64,000 bases of DNA from Bacillus timonensis (GCF_004799755.1 NZ_SLUB01000005.1:1-64000), one strand, 5' to 3'; shown: positions 20,132 through 29,098, counted from the stretch's first letter. The notes: generated by a model not told the origin, from the sequence alone. Numbers and translations: made by a program.

Positions 20132-20149
20132 TTGGCATGTTTTTTGCAT
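20132..20149 (+). promoter_or_regulatory. Sigma-54 promoter P2 (potA)
   Basis: TTGGCAT-GTTTT-TTGCAT with 10 bases between GG and GC. Its position inside the longest open frame shows that the potA start must lie downstream, at 20192. Confidence 0.85.
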
Positions 20150-20191
20150 TTAAGTTTTGCAAAGGTTTCTAACAAGGGGGAAGATAATGGC

Positions 20192-21271
20192 ATGTCAGTA
20201 AACATGGTCGAATTACAAAATATTAACAAACAATTTGGGGAAACGAAGGTTGTCCAGAATGTATCATTGAATGTAAAAGAGGGAGAGTTTTTAACACTAC
20301 TAGGACCAAGTGGATGTGGGAAAACAACGACTCTCCGTATGATTGCTGGTTTCGAACAGCCTACCTCAGGCAGCATTCTTTTAGATGGTAAGCATGTTGA
20401 AGGAATACCAGCAAATAGACGAAATGTGAATACAGTCTTTCAAAGCTATGCCCTTTTTCCTCATATGAATATTTTTGATAATGTGGCATTCGGATTGAAA
20501 ATGAAAGGCGTTGATAGAAGCGTCATTAAAGAAAAAGTCATGAAAATGTTAGAACTTGTTCGATTAAAAGGCTACGAAAAAAGAACTCCTGGGCAGCTAA
20601 GTGGTGGTCAAAAGCAACGGATTGCAATCGCACGAGCTTTGATTAACAATCCAAAGGTGATTTTATTAGATGAACCCCTCGGAGCCCTAGATTTAAAGCT
20701 TCGAAAACAAATGCAAGTCGAATTGAAACATCTTCAACAACAGCTTAAAATCACTTTTATTTATGTTACACATGATCAGGAAGAGGCACTTACAATGTCT
20801 GACCGGATTGCCGTTATGAATAATGGATTCATCGAACAGCTAGGTACTCCAATTGAAATCTATGAAAAACCACAAACCAAGTTTGTTGCCGACTTTATCG
20901 GTGAAACGAATCTATTTGAAGGGAATATCTCAAGGTTGGATAACCGCTATGCGTATTTAGATTTCGGTGGTAAAGAAATTGAAGTAAAGAACGAAGGACT
21001 AAGGGTTGGAGAAAAAGTATTTGTTACCATTCGCCCGGAACGTATTAAAATCGTTGAGGAACAATCCCCTAAAACGAATTCTGTAACATTAAAGGGAAGA
21101 TTTAAGGAACTTATTTATGTGGGGTCCGTTTCAAAAATGGTCGTTCTACTCGATAATGGGAAAGAAGTTGTTGTGAATGAACAAGCAGCAGGCTCCCAAC
21201 CAATCGACTTCATCAATAAGGATATTTATTTAACATGGGGAGTCGACCATGGGGTTGTGATGAAGGAATAG
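20192..21271 (+). CDS. potA: Polyamine ABC transporter ATP-binding protein PotA
   Basis: ATPase of 359 residues. Walker A GPSGCGKT at 38-45, Q-loop VFQSYALFPHM, signature LSGGQKQRIAIARAL, Walker B VILLDEPLGALD and the H-loop THDQEEA are all intact. The C-terminal TOBE region (about 280-359, with FVTIRPERIKI) is typical of PotA. It energises import through PotB and PotC, encoded convergently just downstream. GGGGGAAG precedes the ATG; the upstream open frame contains the sigma-54 promoter. A bidirectional terminator follows. Confidence 0.93.
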   Translation: MSVNMVELQNINKQFGETKVVQNVSLNVKEGEFLTLLGPSGCGKTTTLRMIAGFEQPTSGSILLDGKHVEGIPANRRNVNTVFQSYALFPHMNIFDNVAFGLKMKGVDRSVIKEKVMKMLELVRLKGYEKRTPGQLSGGQKQRIAIARALINNPKVILLDEPLGALDLKLRKQMQVELKHLQQQLKITFIYVTHDQEEALTMSDRIAVMNNGFIEQLGTPIEIYEKPQTKFVADFIGETNLFEGNISRLDNRYAYLDFGGKEIEVKNEGLRVGEKVFVTIRPERIKIVEEQSPKTNSVTLKGRFKELIYVGSVSKMVVLLDNGKEVVVNEQAAGSQPIDFINKDIYLTWGVDHGVVMKE

Positions 21272-21318
21272 AAAAGGGACGATCGCCAAAGTCTATTTTG
21301 GATGAGTATTGTACAAAT

Positions 21319-21357
21319 AAAACCCAAGAATGCGGAAAAACAGCGTTCTTGGGTTTT
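21319..21357. terminator. Bidirectional terminator between potA and potC
   Basis: AAAACCCAAGAA pairs with TTCTTGGGTTTT around a GC-GC extended loop, with T runs on both strands. It serves convergent potA and potBC. Confidence 0.85.
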
Positions 21358-21400
21358 GTTTTTCAGATGAAGGCAAAAGCCCTTCTTGCCCCTTCAATGT

Positions 21401-22183
21401 CTATCCATTTTTCCTCATCAACAACCGTTCGCCAACAATGACAGCACCAAGCGTAACAAGGAGCATTAATGTTGATAATGCGTTAATTTCCGGGGTCACC
21501 CCATACCGAACCATTGAGAATATTTGTAATGGAAGTGTTGTACTTCCAGGTCCTGCTACGAAGAAGCTTACGATTACGTCATCCAAAGAAATGGTAAATG
21601 AAAGCAATGCACTTGCTACAATCGCAGGTCCTATAATGGGTAAGGTAATCAGTCGGAACGTTTGCCACTCACTAGCTCCTAAATCCATGGCTGCCTCTTC
21701 TACAGAACGATCAAAACCTTTCAAACGAGCCCTTACAACGACGACAACATATGGAATACAAAATGTAATGTGAGAAATAATAAGTGTCCAAATACCTAAA
21801 GGCATTTTTACCATTGAGAAGAAGGCTAGTAATGAAATCCCCATGACAATCTCTGACATGACAAGGGGAATATAAAGCATTCCATCAAGCAGCGATTTTC
21901 CCTTGAAATGATATTTGTACATCCCAACAGATACGAGTGTTCCTAAAATCGTTGATGCAATCGTAGAGACAATTGCCACTATAATCGTAATTTTAGCTGC
22001 CTCTAATACTTCTGTATTCGACCAAAGCTTTGCATACCATTCAAACGTAAATCCCGTCCACACAGCGTTAAGTTTTGATTTATTAAATGAAAACAGAATT
22101 AAAATGAGTATTGGTAAATACAAAAAAGAATAAATAAGAGCGCCATATATGATAGACGACCATTTTGTAAACCTCGAACTCAC
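21401..22183 (-). CDS. potC: Polyamine ABC transporter permease PotC
   Basis: Membrane permease of 260 residues with about six hydrophobic helices and the cytoplasmic EAA loop EEAAMDLGASEWQTFRLITLP that docks on PotA. It pairs with PotB, which ends one base upstream of the GTG start, so the two are translationally coupled. The start codon GTG follows GGGGGTGAT within the end of potB. Confidence 0.93.
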   Translation of the reverse strand: MSSRFTKWSSIIYGALIYSFLYLPILILILFSFNKSKLNAVWTGFTFEWYAKLWSNTEVLEAAKITIIVAIVSTIASTILGTLVSVGMYKYHFKGKSLLDGMLYIPLVMSEIVMGISLLAFFSMVKMPLGIWTLIISHITFCIPYVVVVVRARLKGFDRSVEEAAMDLGASEWQTFRLITLPIIGPAIVASALLSFTISLDDVIVSFFVAGPGSTTLPLQIFSMVRYGVTPEINALSTLMLLVTLGAVIVGERLLMRKNG

Positions 22184-22184
22184 C

Positions 22185-23105
22185 CTACATCACCCCCAAG
22201 TCATCTTTATTACCTTTAGAAATTCGTAGATAAACGAAGATTAAGATCATGGTTAAAATAACTAAAATAACCGATGATGCCGCTCCAAATGGCCAATCCC
22301 TTGCTGTAAGGAACTGATTTTTAATCAGATTACCAATCATCATTGTTTTTGCTCCGCCCATTAAATCAGGAATGAAAAACAGTCCAAGGGTTGGAATAAA
22401 TACAAGTAAAGAGCCAGCGACGATACCGGGCATCGTTAAAGGAAGTGTAATTTTCATAAAGGTTTGCCAGCCTTTTGCTCCTAGATCACTAGCAGCCTCC
22501 AGATAGGATTTATCAAGCTTTTCGATTGAAGCATACAACGGAAGGACCATAAAAGGAAATAGAGTATACACAAGTCCGACTAATATGGCGCCATTGTTAT
22601 AAAGCAACGCAAGTGGTTCTGATATCATTCCAATACTCATTAACAGATGGTTGATTACTCCTTCGGTGCGAAGCAAAATAATCCAAGCATATGTACGGAT
22701 AAGTGAGTTCGTCCAAAAGGGAATGATAACCAAAAACAATAAGAATGTTCGATACTTAGGGGAAGAACGAGCAATTATATATGCAAAGGGATATCCAAAT
22801 ATAATGCAGATGACGGTAGTGACTGTTGCCATCAAAATAGACATGAGTAATATATTCAAATATAAAGAATCAAAGAATCGGGCGTAATTCTGCCATGTGA
22901 AAATATATTCAATTCCACCATACGTACCCCTAGTCATAAAACTTACAACAAGAATTAGAACAATCGGGATAAATAAAAATGCAATCATCCAGAATGTGAC
23001 TGGGGATAACATCCAAATGGGACCGGCACTCTTTATCCTCCTCTTTTTCGGTCGTTTATCGAGCAATGTGACCGGTTGATTTGTAGATAGTTCCTCTTTA
23101 TTCAT
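22185..23105 (-). CDS. potB: Polyamine ABC transporter permease PotB
   Basis: Membrane permease of 306 residues. After a charged N-terminus (about 1-30, KRPKKRRIK) come six hydrophobic helices, with the EAA loop YLEAASDLGAKGWQTFMKITLP near residue 200. The ATG at 23105 is preceded by GGAGGGG; the ATG six codons earlier would place that ribosome site inside the gene. The sigma-54 promoter at 23145-23162 faces this gene, and potC is the second gene of the unit. Confidence 0.92.
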   Translation of the reverse strand: MNKEELSTNQPVTLLDKRPKKRRIKSAGPIWMLSPVTFWMIAFLFIPIVLILVVSFMTRGTYGGIEYIFTWQNYARFFDSLYLNILLMSILMATVTTVICIIFGYPFAYIIARSSPKYRTFLLFLVIIPFWTNSLIRTYAWIILLRTEGVINHLLMSIGMISEPLALLYNNGAILVGLVYTLFPFMVLPLYASIEKLDKSYLEAASDLGAKGWQTFMKITLPLTMPGIVAGSLLVFIPTLGLFFIPDLMGGAKTMMIGNLIKNQFLTARDWPFGAASSVILVILTMILIFVYLRISKGNKDDLGVM

Positions 23106-23144
23106 CTCTGACCCCTCCTGCATTAAAGCGATTACCTTTTATAT

Positions 23145-23162
23145 ATGCAAGATTCATTCCAA
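23145..23162 (-). promoter_or_regulatory. Sigma-54 promoter P3 (potBC)
   Basis: Read on the minus strand: TTGGAAT-GAATC-TTGCAT, with 10 bases between GG and GC. It is 40 bp upstream of the potB start and 51 bp from the palindrome at 23214. Confidence 0.75.
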
Positions 23163-23213
23163 TTCTAAAAGTTTTGAAATAAAAATAGAGTAGGAAAACC
23201 TAAGAGAATTGTT

Positions 23214-23246
23214 ATGCACATGTGAATAACTTATTCATTTTTGCAT
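23214..23246. promoter_or_regulatory. Candidate enhancer (UAS) palindrome, copy 1
   Basis: 33-bp inverted repeat with the left arm ATGCACATGTGAATAA, a central C and the right arm TTATTCATTTTTGCAT. It lies between divergent sigma-54 promoters P3 (51 bp away) and P4 (67 bp away), the place for a shared enhancer. The right arm is identical to that of the copy at 30278; the left arms match at 13 of 16 positions. Confidence 0.7.
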
Positions 23247-23313
23247 AATAGCTATCCACAACAATATGTATGACAATCTAAATACTCCTGTAAATATTTG
23301 CGAAAACGTAAAT

Positions 23314-23331
23314 TTGGTACGTTACTTGCAT
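23314..23331 (+). promoter_or_regulatory. Sigma-54 promoter P4 (FAD oxidase)
   Basis: TTGGTAC-GTTAC-TTGCAT with correct GG-N10-GC spacing. It excludes the longest reading of the downstream gene (from 23266) and points to the TTG at 23377. Confidence 0.8.
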
Positions 23332-23376
23332 CAATCTATTTTAGATACAAACGGAAATTGTAGGAGAGTGGACTTA

Positions 23377-24651
23377 TTGAAACAACTTTCAATGTGGGAA
23401 GCAACATCAAATAAGAAAGAACAGCGTTCATCTTTGTCCGGTAACGAAGAGTGTGATGTAGTCATTATTGGAGGAGGCTTTACCGGGCTATCAACGGCTT
23501 ATCATTTGCAAAAGAAAAACGTCAAAACAATTGTACTTGAAAAAAGCTATCTCGGTAGCGGCGCAAGTGGTCGAAATGGCGGTCAAATTTTAACAGGATT
23601 TATTGACTCGATGAGCTCACTTGCGAAGAAAAAAGGCTTGCAAACGGCAAGGCAAATGCTTCAAATGTCTCTGGATTCCATTGATTTAATTGAAAGGATT
23701 AGTAAGGAAAATCAAATTTCCTGTTCTTTCAAACGCTCTGGTCATCTCTACGCGGCTTATAAGCCCGCACATATCGACTGGTTAAAGGAGGAGCAAGAGA
23801 TCCTGGAAAAGGACTTTAACTACAGGGTTCGGGTACTTGATAAACAGGATTTACAAGCAGAGTTAAAAACAGATTTTTATCATGGTGGGTGTATTGATGA
23901 AAATAGTGCAACCTATCATCCTTTTAATTATGTGCTGGGGTTGGCAGAGACGGTAGAAAAACTCGGAGGTACAATCTATGAAAATTCAGAGGCACATGAA
24001 ATCATAAAATCCTCAAATGGGAAAGTCACCGTTATGACTGAAGATGGAAGGGTGACAGCGGATCATTTAGTCATTGTTACAAACGCATATTCAGGAAATT
24101 TACATAAAACGATTTCTCGAAGTGTCATACCAGTTGAAAGCATTATGATTGCTACGGAACAATTACCGGAAGAATTAGTTTCTGAGTTAATCCCAAATGA
24201 TAGAGCGGTTTTTGATACAAAGCATATGCTTTATTACTTCAGAAGAACACCTGACAATCGAATTGCTTTTGGAGGATCAGGTAGGTCGTTAAGTAGTGAT
24301 ACAGCTCCACTCTATTTAAAGTTAAAAGAGGGAATGAACAACGTTTTTCCAGAGTTAAAAAAATATATGGCTGAGTTTTGCTGGAGCGGGAAGGTAGGGT
24401 TTACAAAGGAAATGCTCCCATACATTGGTCAGTTAGAGGATGGTACCCATTTTGCTTTCGGATATGCTGGGCATGGTGCTGCGATGTCAACCTTAATGGG
24501 GAAGCTACTTGCTGGAAATATCCTTTCTGAAAACAATGGCAAAAATCCATTCGAAAAAAATGATTTACGCCCCATTCCCTTTTATAGTCAACATGGAAAA
24601 GTTGTCGGGCTAATGAAGTACTATTTTAAGGTTAAAGACGCCATCTCATAA
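23377..24651 (+). CDS. FAD-dependent amine oxidase, PuuB-like
   Basis: Protein of about 424 residues of the DAO/GlcD-type FAD family. Near the N-terminus it has CDVVIIGGGFTGLSTAYHL and GASGRNGGQILTGF, and near the C-terminus FAFGYAGHGAAMSTLMGKLLA. This is the pattern of gamma-glutamylputrescine oxidase PuuB and relatives, which oxidise the amine to an aldehyde with release of ammonia and H2O2. No PuuA-like glutamylputrescine synthetase is present, so the substrate is uncertain. The TTG at 23377 lies 10 bases after AGGAG; ATG 23392 is an alternative. It heads a group with the C45 hydrolase and an aldehyde dehydrogenase. Confidence 0.8.
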   Translation: MKQLSMWEATSNKKEQRSSLSGNEECDVVIIGGGFTGLSTAYHLQKKNVKTIVLEKSYLGSGASGRNGGQILTGFIDSMSSLAKKKGLQTARQMLQMSLDSIDLIERISKENQISCSFKRSGHLYAAYKPAHIDWLKEEQEILEKDFNYRVRVLDKQDLQAELKTDFYHGGCIDENSATYHPFNYVLGLAETVEKLGGTIYENSEAHEIIKSSNGKVTVMTEDGRVTADHLVIVTNAYSGNLHKTISRSVIPVESIMIATEQLPEELVSELIPNDRAVFDTKHMLYYFRRTPDNRIAFGGSGRSLSSDTAPLYLKLKEGMNNVFPELKKYMAEFCWSGKVGFTKEMLPYIGQLEDGTHFAFGYAGHGAAMSTLMGKLLAGNILSENNGKNPFEKNDLRPIPFYSQHGKVVGLMKYYFKVKDAIS

Positions 24652-24723
24652 GATAAACAGATGTCAGCATACAATACTAAAAAAAGAAAATTTGAAGTAA
24701 AAAGGGGAAAGCCTTTAAATATG

Positions 24724-24868
24724 TGTTCAAAAAGGAGGATGAAAAGGACCGAGAAGTTCAAGGCGGCGCAGCTTTGAGTACCGGAGCGTATGTAGTTAAT
24801 ACGTGAGGAATGGAGAAGCAAGCCAACGCAGAAATTCGATGTGTCATTTTCACCGGACTTTTTGAACA
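24724..24868. repeat. 145-bp inverted-terminal-repeat element (bcr-like)
   Basis: Perfect 11-bp terminal inverted repeats TGTTCAAAAAG and CTTTTTGAACA bound an internally foldable sequence, with an imperfect long stem and a central hairpin CGTAT/ATACG (24787-24803). No protein is encoded. It resembles the small structured repeats dispersed in Bacillus genomes; I know the type but cannot confirm family membership. It separates the FAD oxidase gene from the C45 hydrolase gene and contains a false upstream extension of the latter. Confidence 0.65.
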
Positions 24869-24893
24869 TCCTCTAAAAGAAAGGAATGTTGAC

Positions 24894-25970
24894 ATGATAA
24901 AAAAACTCCAGTTGTCAGGAACACCTAGGCAAATTGGTGAAAAACATGGTAGCGAAGGGAAAAATGAGGTCCATCAAAGTCTTGAAACCTATGAATCTCT
25001 CTTTTATGGGTATAGCAAAATGAGTTGGAAGCAGGCCATTCAAGTAGCTTTGGTACATTTACCAGCGATACATGCTTATAATAGTGACTTTATTGAGGAA
25101 ATGGAAGGTGTGGCGAAAGGGGCTGGAGTTAGATTTGAGGATATTTTAGTATTAAACACTCGTAGTGAAATCGCCTTAGCAGGAAGAAAAACATTTTCAG
25201 ATGGTTGTACCGCTATTGCCCTAACTCCACCCCTAACTAAGGAAACAATCATTGGTCAAAACTGGGACTGGAAATCCGAGCAAGAAAAGAGCTTACTCTT
25301 GCTTGAAATTGAGCAAAGGAATATGCCCACCATAAAAATGATTACCGAGGGGGGGTTAATTGGGAAAATTGGCTTCAATAGTAGCGGAATTGCTGTCTGC
25401 TTAAATGCACTACATACAAACAAAAAGTCTGAGCAAGTTCCGATTCATTTAGGACTGCGCAGTGTCCTTAATTCCCATACCCTTCATGAAGCAATCTCTA
25501 AAATTAAACACTCTCAAATGGCTTCTGCAGCTAATTTCCTAATTGCACGTGTTGATGATAGCGGGCGGGCAATGGCAGCCAATTTTGAGGTCTCCCCATT
25601 TGGAATGGATATGATACCTAACACCGAAGGAATGGTTGTTCACACGAATCATATTTGTTCACCCGAGGTTCAAGAACATCTTACAGATATGAATGAATAC
25701 AAATTTGAGGATTCAATGATTCGAAAAAATAGAGCAGAACAACTGATATTATCGTGCATGAGAACGGGAACTGAAATGAATGAAAATCGCTTTAAGGAAT
25801 GGTTTTCTGATACTTTCAACTACCCAAACTCCATTAACCATTATGTGAATACAAGTGCCCCAGAGCATCGTCAAATGGAGACAGTCTTCTCTGTCATTAT
25901 GAATCTATCAAAACGAACGATGGAAGTATGTATTGGGAAACCATCGTTGGATGGGTATATCGAGGTGTAA
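24894..25970 (+). CDS. C45-family autoproteolytic acyltransferase/hydrolase
   Basis: Protein of 358 residues of the acyl-CoA:6-aminopenicillanate acyltransferase (peptidase C45) family, N-terminal nucleophile hydrolases. SDGCTAIAL places the nucleophile Cys at 105, and self-cleavage before it would give subunits of about 104 and 254 residues. Further family features are GQNWDWK and the GKIGFNSSGIAVCLNAL strand. These enzymes make or break amide bonds of amines or amino acids. In this setting it may hydrolyse an acylated polyamine or a gamma-glutamyl intermediate; that is inference. AAGGAA precedes the ATG at 24894; the extension to 24810 lies in the repeat. Confidence 0.75.
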   Translation: MIKKLQLSGTPRQIGEKHGSEGKNEVHQSLETYESLFYGYSKMSWKQAIQVALVHLPAIHAYNSDFIEEMEGVAKGAGVRFEDILVLNTRSEIALAGRKTFSDGCTAIALTPPLTKETIIGQNWDWKSEQEKSLLLLEIEQRNMPTIKMITEGGLIGKIGFNSSGIAVCLNALHTNKKSEQVPIHLGLRSVLNSHTLHEAISKIKHSQMASAANFLIARVDDSGRAMAANFEVSPFGMDMIPNTEGMVVHTNHICSPEVQEHLTDMNEYKFEDSMIRKNRAEQLILSCMRTGTEMNENRFKEWFSDTFNYPNSINHYVNTSAPEHRQMETVFSVIMNLSKRTMEVCIGKPSLDGYIEV

Positions 25971-25995
25971 TACAAAAATAAAAAGGAGTGAAACA

Positions 25996-27420
25996 ATGCT
26001 ATATATAAACGGAGAATGGAAGGAATCAAATTCAGGAAAAACGCTTGAGGTAATCAATCCTGCCACTTCTGAGCGAATACAGGATGTTGCTTTCGGAGGA
26101 TCTGAAGAAACAAAAGAAGCAATCGACGCTGCTACTGAAGCCTTTCCTACTTGGAAAAAGAAAACTGGGAAAGAACGAGGACAGTACCTTGAAAAAGTTG
26201 CAGCTTTACTACGAGAAAAAACAGAAGAAATTGCAGGCGTAATGACATCAGAAATGGGTAAGCCAATTCCAGAAGCAATCCGTGAAATTGGCATTGCGAT
26301 TGACTATGTGGATTGGTATGCCGAAGAGGCAAAACGAATTTATGGCGAAACCCTTACTCCATCCCACTCAGATAAACATTTAATGGTACTACGTGAACCT
26401 GTGGGTGTAACAGCAGCAATTACACCTTGGAATTTTCCAATTGCGATGATTACTCGTAAGTTAGCACCTGCATTAGCAGCAGGCTGTACAGTGATCTTAA
26501 AACCGGCTTCAGCCACACCACTTACGGCAATTAAGGTCTTTGAATGTTTCCATGAAGCAGAGTTGCCCAAAGGAGTTGTAAATTTAGTCATTGGGTCTGC
26601 TTCCGAAATTGCGGGTGAAATGACAAGCAATCCCGACGTGAAAAAAATCACCTTTACAGGTTCAACAGAAGTTGGAAAAAAATTGATTCAAGACTCTGCA
26701 GCACAACTGAAAAAGGTATCAATGGAGTTAGGGGGTCATGCGCCATTTATCGTATTTGAAGATGCAGATTTGGATTTAGCTGTGGAAGGGATTATGCTAA
26801 CCAAATTTAAAAACTGTGGGCAAACATGTATCAGTACAAATCGTATTTATGTTGCAGAAAAGATTGCAGAACAGTTTGGTCAAAAACTTGCAGAACGAGT
26901 AAGTACACTTTCAATTGGAAATGGTCTGGAGGAAGGCATAGACGTCGGTCCACTTATTGATAGGAAAGCATTAGAAAAGGTGGAGGAGCATGTGCAAGAT
27001 GCACTTTCACATAATGGAAAACTTCTTTGTGGAGGCAAACAAGTTGCTAAGGAGGGATTAAAAGGTAGTTTTTATGAACCCACAGTCATTGCTGGCGCCA
27101 ATGAAAATATGAAAATCTTAACGGAAGAAACATTTGGACCAGTAGCCCCGATTATTCCTTTTGTAACGGAGGAAGAAGTAATTGGGAAGGTAAACCATAA
27201 GCAATATGGCTTGGCTTCGTACTGCTATACAAAAGATTTAAGTCGCGCAATGAGGGTTATGCGAGAACTAGACTATGGAATTGTTGGTATCAATGACCCA
27301 ACCCCTGTTGTGGCACAGGCTCCTTTTGGCGGAATGAAGGAAAGTGGAATTGGTAGGGAAGGTGGTAAATACGGATTAGAAGAGTATTTAGAGGAAAAAT
27401 TTGTTTCCATACAAATATGA
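25996..27420 (+). CDS. gabD: NAD(P)-dependent succinate-semialdehyde dehydrogenase-like ALDH (copy 1)
   Basis: Aldehyde dehydrogenase of 474 residues. Key motifs: AITPWNFPIAMITRK cofactor contact, FTGSTEVGK, general-base Glu in MELGGHAPF, and nucleophile Cys in CGQTCISTNRIYV. This motif set is that of GabD-type succinate-semialdehyde dehydrogenases, feeding succinate to the TCA cycle, but related amino-aldehydes are possible. AAAAGGAG precedes the ATG. It follows the C45 hydrolase by 25 bases. A close paralogue sits at 39651. Confidence 0.85.
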   Translation: MLYINGEWKESNSGKTLEVINPATSERIQDVAFGGSEETKEAIDAATEAFPTWKKKTGKERGQYLEKVAALLREKTEEIAGVMTSEMGKPIPEAIREIGIAIDYVDWYAEEAKRIYGETLTPSHSDKHLMVLREPVGVTAAITPWNFPIAMITRKLAPALAAGCTVILKPASATPLTAIKVFECFHEAELPKGVVNLVIGSASEIAGEMTSNPDVKKITFTGSTEVGKKLIQDSAAQLKKVSMELGGHAPFIVFEDADLDLAVEGIMLTKFKNCGQTCISTNRIYVAEKIAEQFGQKLAERVSTLSIGNGLEEGIDVGPLIDRKALEKVEEHVQDALSHNGKLLCGGKQVAKEGLKGSFYEPTVIAGANENMKILTEETFGPVAPIIPFVTEEEVIGKVNHKQYGLASYCYTKDLSRAMRVMRELDYGIVGINDPTPVVAQAPFGGMKESGIGREGGKYGLEEYLEEKFVSIQI

Positions 27421-27502
27421 GGAACCACTAACGACAACAGGACAGTAATCGTGAACTTTGGCTAAAAATAAAATCTGTATCATTAAGAAAGGGTAGATAT
27501 TT

Positions 27503-29071
27503 GTGTCAACCATCGATCTTTCGAAATTTGAGAAGAAGATCATTTTACGAAATATTAAGCATGAAGATATTGATGAAATTATTAGACTGTCAAAAATTTG
27601 TTTCCCCAATATGGAGCATTGGGAACGTGATGAATTAGAAAGTCATCTCACAATTTTTCCTGAAGGTCAGTTTTGCGTAGAGTTTGATGGGAAGATCATT
27701 GGTTCCTGCTCAAGCTTAATTGTTGATTTTGATGAATATGACGATAAGCATACCTTTAATGAAATTAGCGGTAATTCCTATATTCGTAACCATGATCCTG
27801 ATGGGAAAAATCTATATGGTATTGATGTGATGGTTCATCCAGACTACCGGAGGATGAAAATAGGACGTCGTCTTTATGAGGCGCGTAGGAAGCTTACTCA
27901 AGCACTTAATTTAGAGAGTATCATTATTGGTGGGAGAATCTCAAACTATCACAAGTATGCAGATAAAATGTCTGCTAGAGAATATGTAGAACAGGTTATG
28001 CAGCAAAACCTATATGATCCTGCACTTACATTTCAAATGATGAACGGGTTTGTCTTAAAACGTGTCAATTCCAATTATTTAACAGACAAAGATTCTCTAG
28101 GCTATGCAACATTAATGGAATGGAACAATCCAGATTATCTACCAAGAAAAACGAGACGGATCTATACAAGGGCCCTTCCTGTACGTATCTCAGTTATTCA
28201 ATACATGATGAAGAAAATTAAATCCTTCGAAGAATTTGAAACGCAATGTGAATACTTTATCGATGCAAGCTCTAATTTCCATTCGGATTTTGCGGTATTC
28301 CCGGAAACATTTACAATGCAGCTTTTATCCTTTATAAAAGAACAGGTTCCAAGTAAACAGATTAAAAAGGTTGCAGAGTATACGGAGAAGTATATCAACC
28401 TATTCTCGATGCTTGCAGTAAAATACAATATCAATATTGTGGGTGGTTCTCATTTTGTAGAAGAAGGTAATTGTATTTATAATGTTGCCTATTTATTTAG
28501 ACGCGATGGAACGATTGATAAACAATATAAACTTCATATTACCCCTGATGAACGAAGATGGTGGGGGGTTCAGCCTGGAAATGGTATTCACGTATTTGAT
28601 ACAGATTGTGGGAAAATCTCAATTCTAATCAGCTATGACATTCAATTTCCCGAACTTGCGCGGATTGCTGTCGATAAGGGAGCTCAAATTATTTTTACCC
28701 CGTTTAGCACAGAGGACCAGCAAGGTTATTTAAGAGTGCGGTATTGTTCCCAAGCGCGTGCTGTTGAAAACCAGGTGTATACTGTGATAGCTGGAACGGT
28801 TGGGAACCTATCTCATGTTCCGCATATGGATGTTCAATATGCACAGTCTGGTATTTTTTCGCCGTCAGATTTTACATTCTCTAGTAATGGAATTGTAGGC
28901 GAATGTAATCCAAATATCGAGACAATCGTTGTTGGTGAGGTAGACCTTGAAAGCCTACGCCGAAACCGCAACAATGGTACCGAAACACCACTTAAGGATC
29001 GCCGTACTGACTACTATCAAATCATTACAAAACATCCTAAGCCCCAGAAAAAGGTAATACCTGTCGATTGA
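27503..29071 (+). CDS. GNAT-nitrilase fusion protein (YhcX-like)
   Basis: Protein of 522 residues with two domains: an N-terminal GNAT acetyltransferase (about 12-215, with YGIDVMVHPDYRRMKIGRRLY as the acetyl-CoA loop) and a C-terminal carbon-nitrogen hydrolase (about 228-510). The same fusion is B. subtilis YhcX. In the hydrolase part the catalytic Glu268 (FPETF) and Lys343 (YKLHITP) are present, but the expected Cys is Ser377 (ILISYDIQFPE, codon AGC). Either this half is inactive or altered, or the change is common in this subfamily. GTG start after AAAGGG. It may acetylate or deacylate an amine intermediate. Confidence 0.8.
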   Translation: MSTIDLSKFEKKIILRNIKHEDIDEIIRLSKICFPNMEHWERDELESHLTIFPEGQFCVEFDGKIIGSCSSLIVDFDEYDDKHTFNEISGNSYIRNHDPDGKNLYGIDVMVHPDYRRMKIGRRLYEARRKLTQALNLESIIIGGRISNYHKYADKMSAREYVEQVMQQNLYDPALTFQMMNGFVLKRVNSNYLTDKDSLGYATLMEWNNPDYLPRKTRRIYTRALPVRISVIQYMMKKIKSFEEFETQCEYFIDASSNFHSDFAVFPETFTMQLLSFIKEQVPSKQIKKVAEYTEKYINLFSMLAVKYNINIVGGSHFVEEGNCIYNVAYLFRRDGTIDKQYKLHITPDERRWWGVQPGNGIHVFDTDCGKISILISYDIQFPELARIAVDKGAQIIFTPFSTEDQQGYLRVRYCSQARAVENQVYTVIAGTVGNLSHVPHMDVQYAQSGIFSPSDFTFSSNGIVGECNPNIETIVVGEVDLESLRRNRNNGTETPLKDRRTDYYQIITKHPKPQKKVIPVD

Positions 29072-29080
29072 AAAAGAGGA

Positions 29081-29098
29081 TTGGCATATAACTTGCAA
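29081..29098 (+). promoter_or_regulatory. Sigma-54 promoter P5 (potD2)
   Basis: TTGGCAT-ATAAC-TTGCAA with correct spacing, 10 bases after the stop of the upstream gene and 50 bp before potD2. Confidence 0.82.

Noticed and set aside
21330-21773. 147-residue plus-strand frame over potC
   Set aside because: It begins in the bidirectional terminator and is antisense to a clear permease gene.
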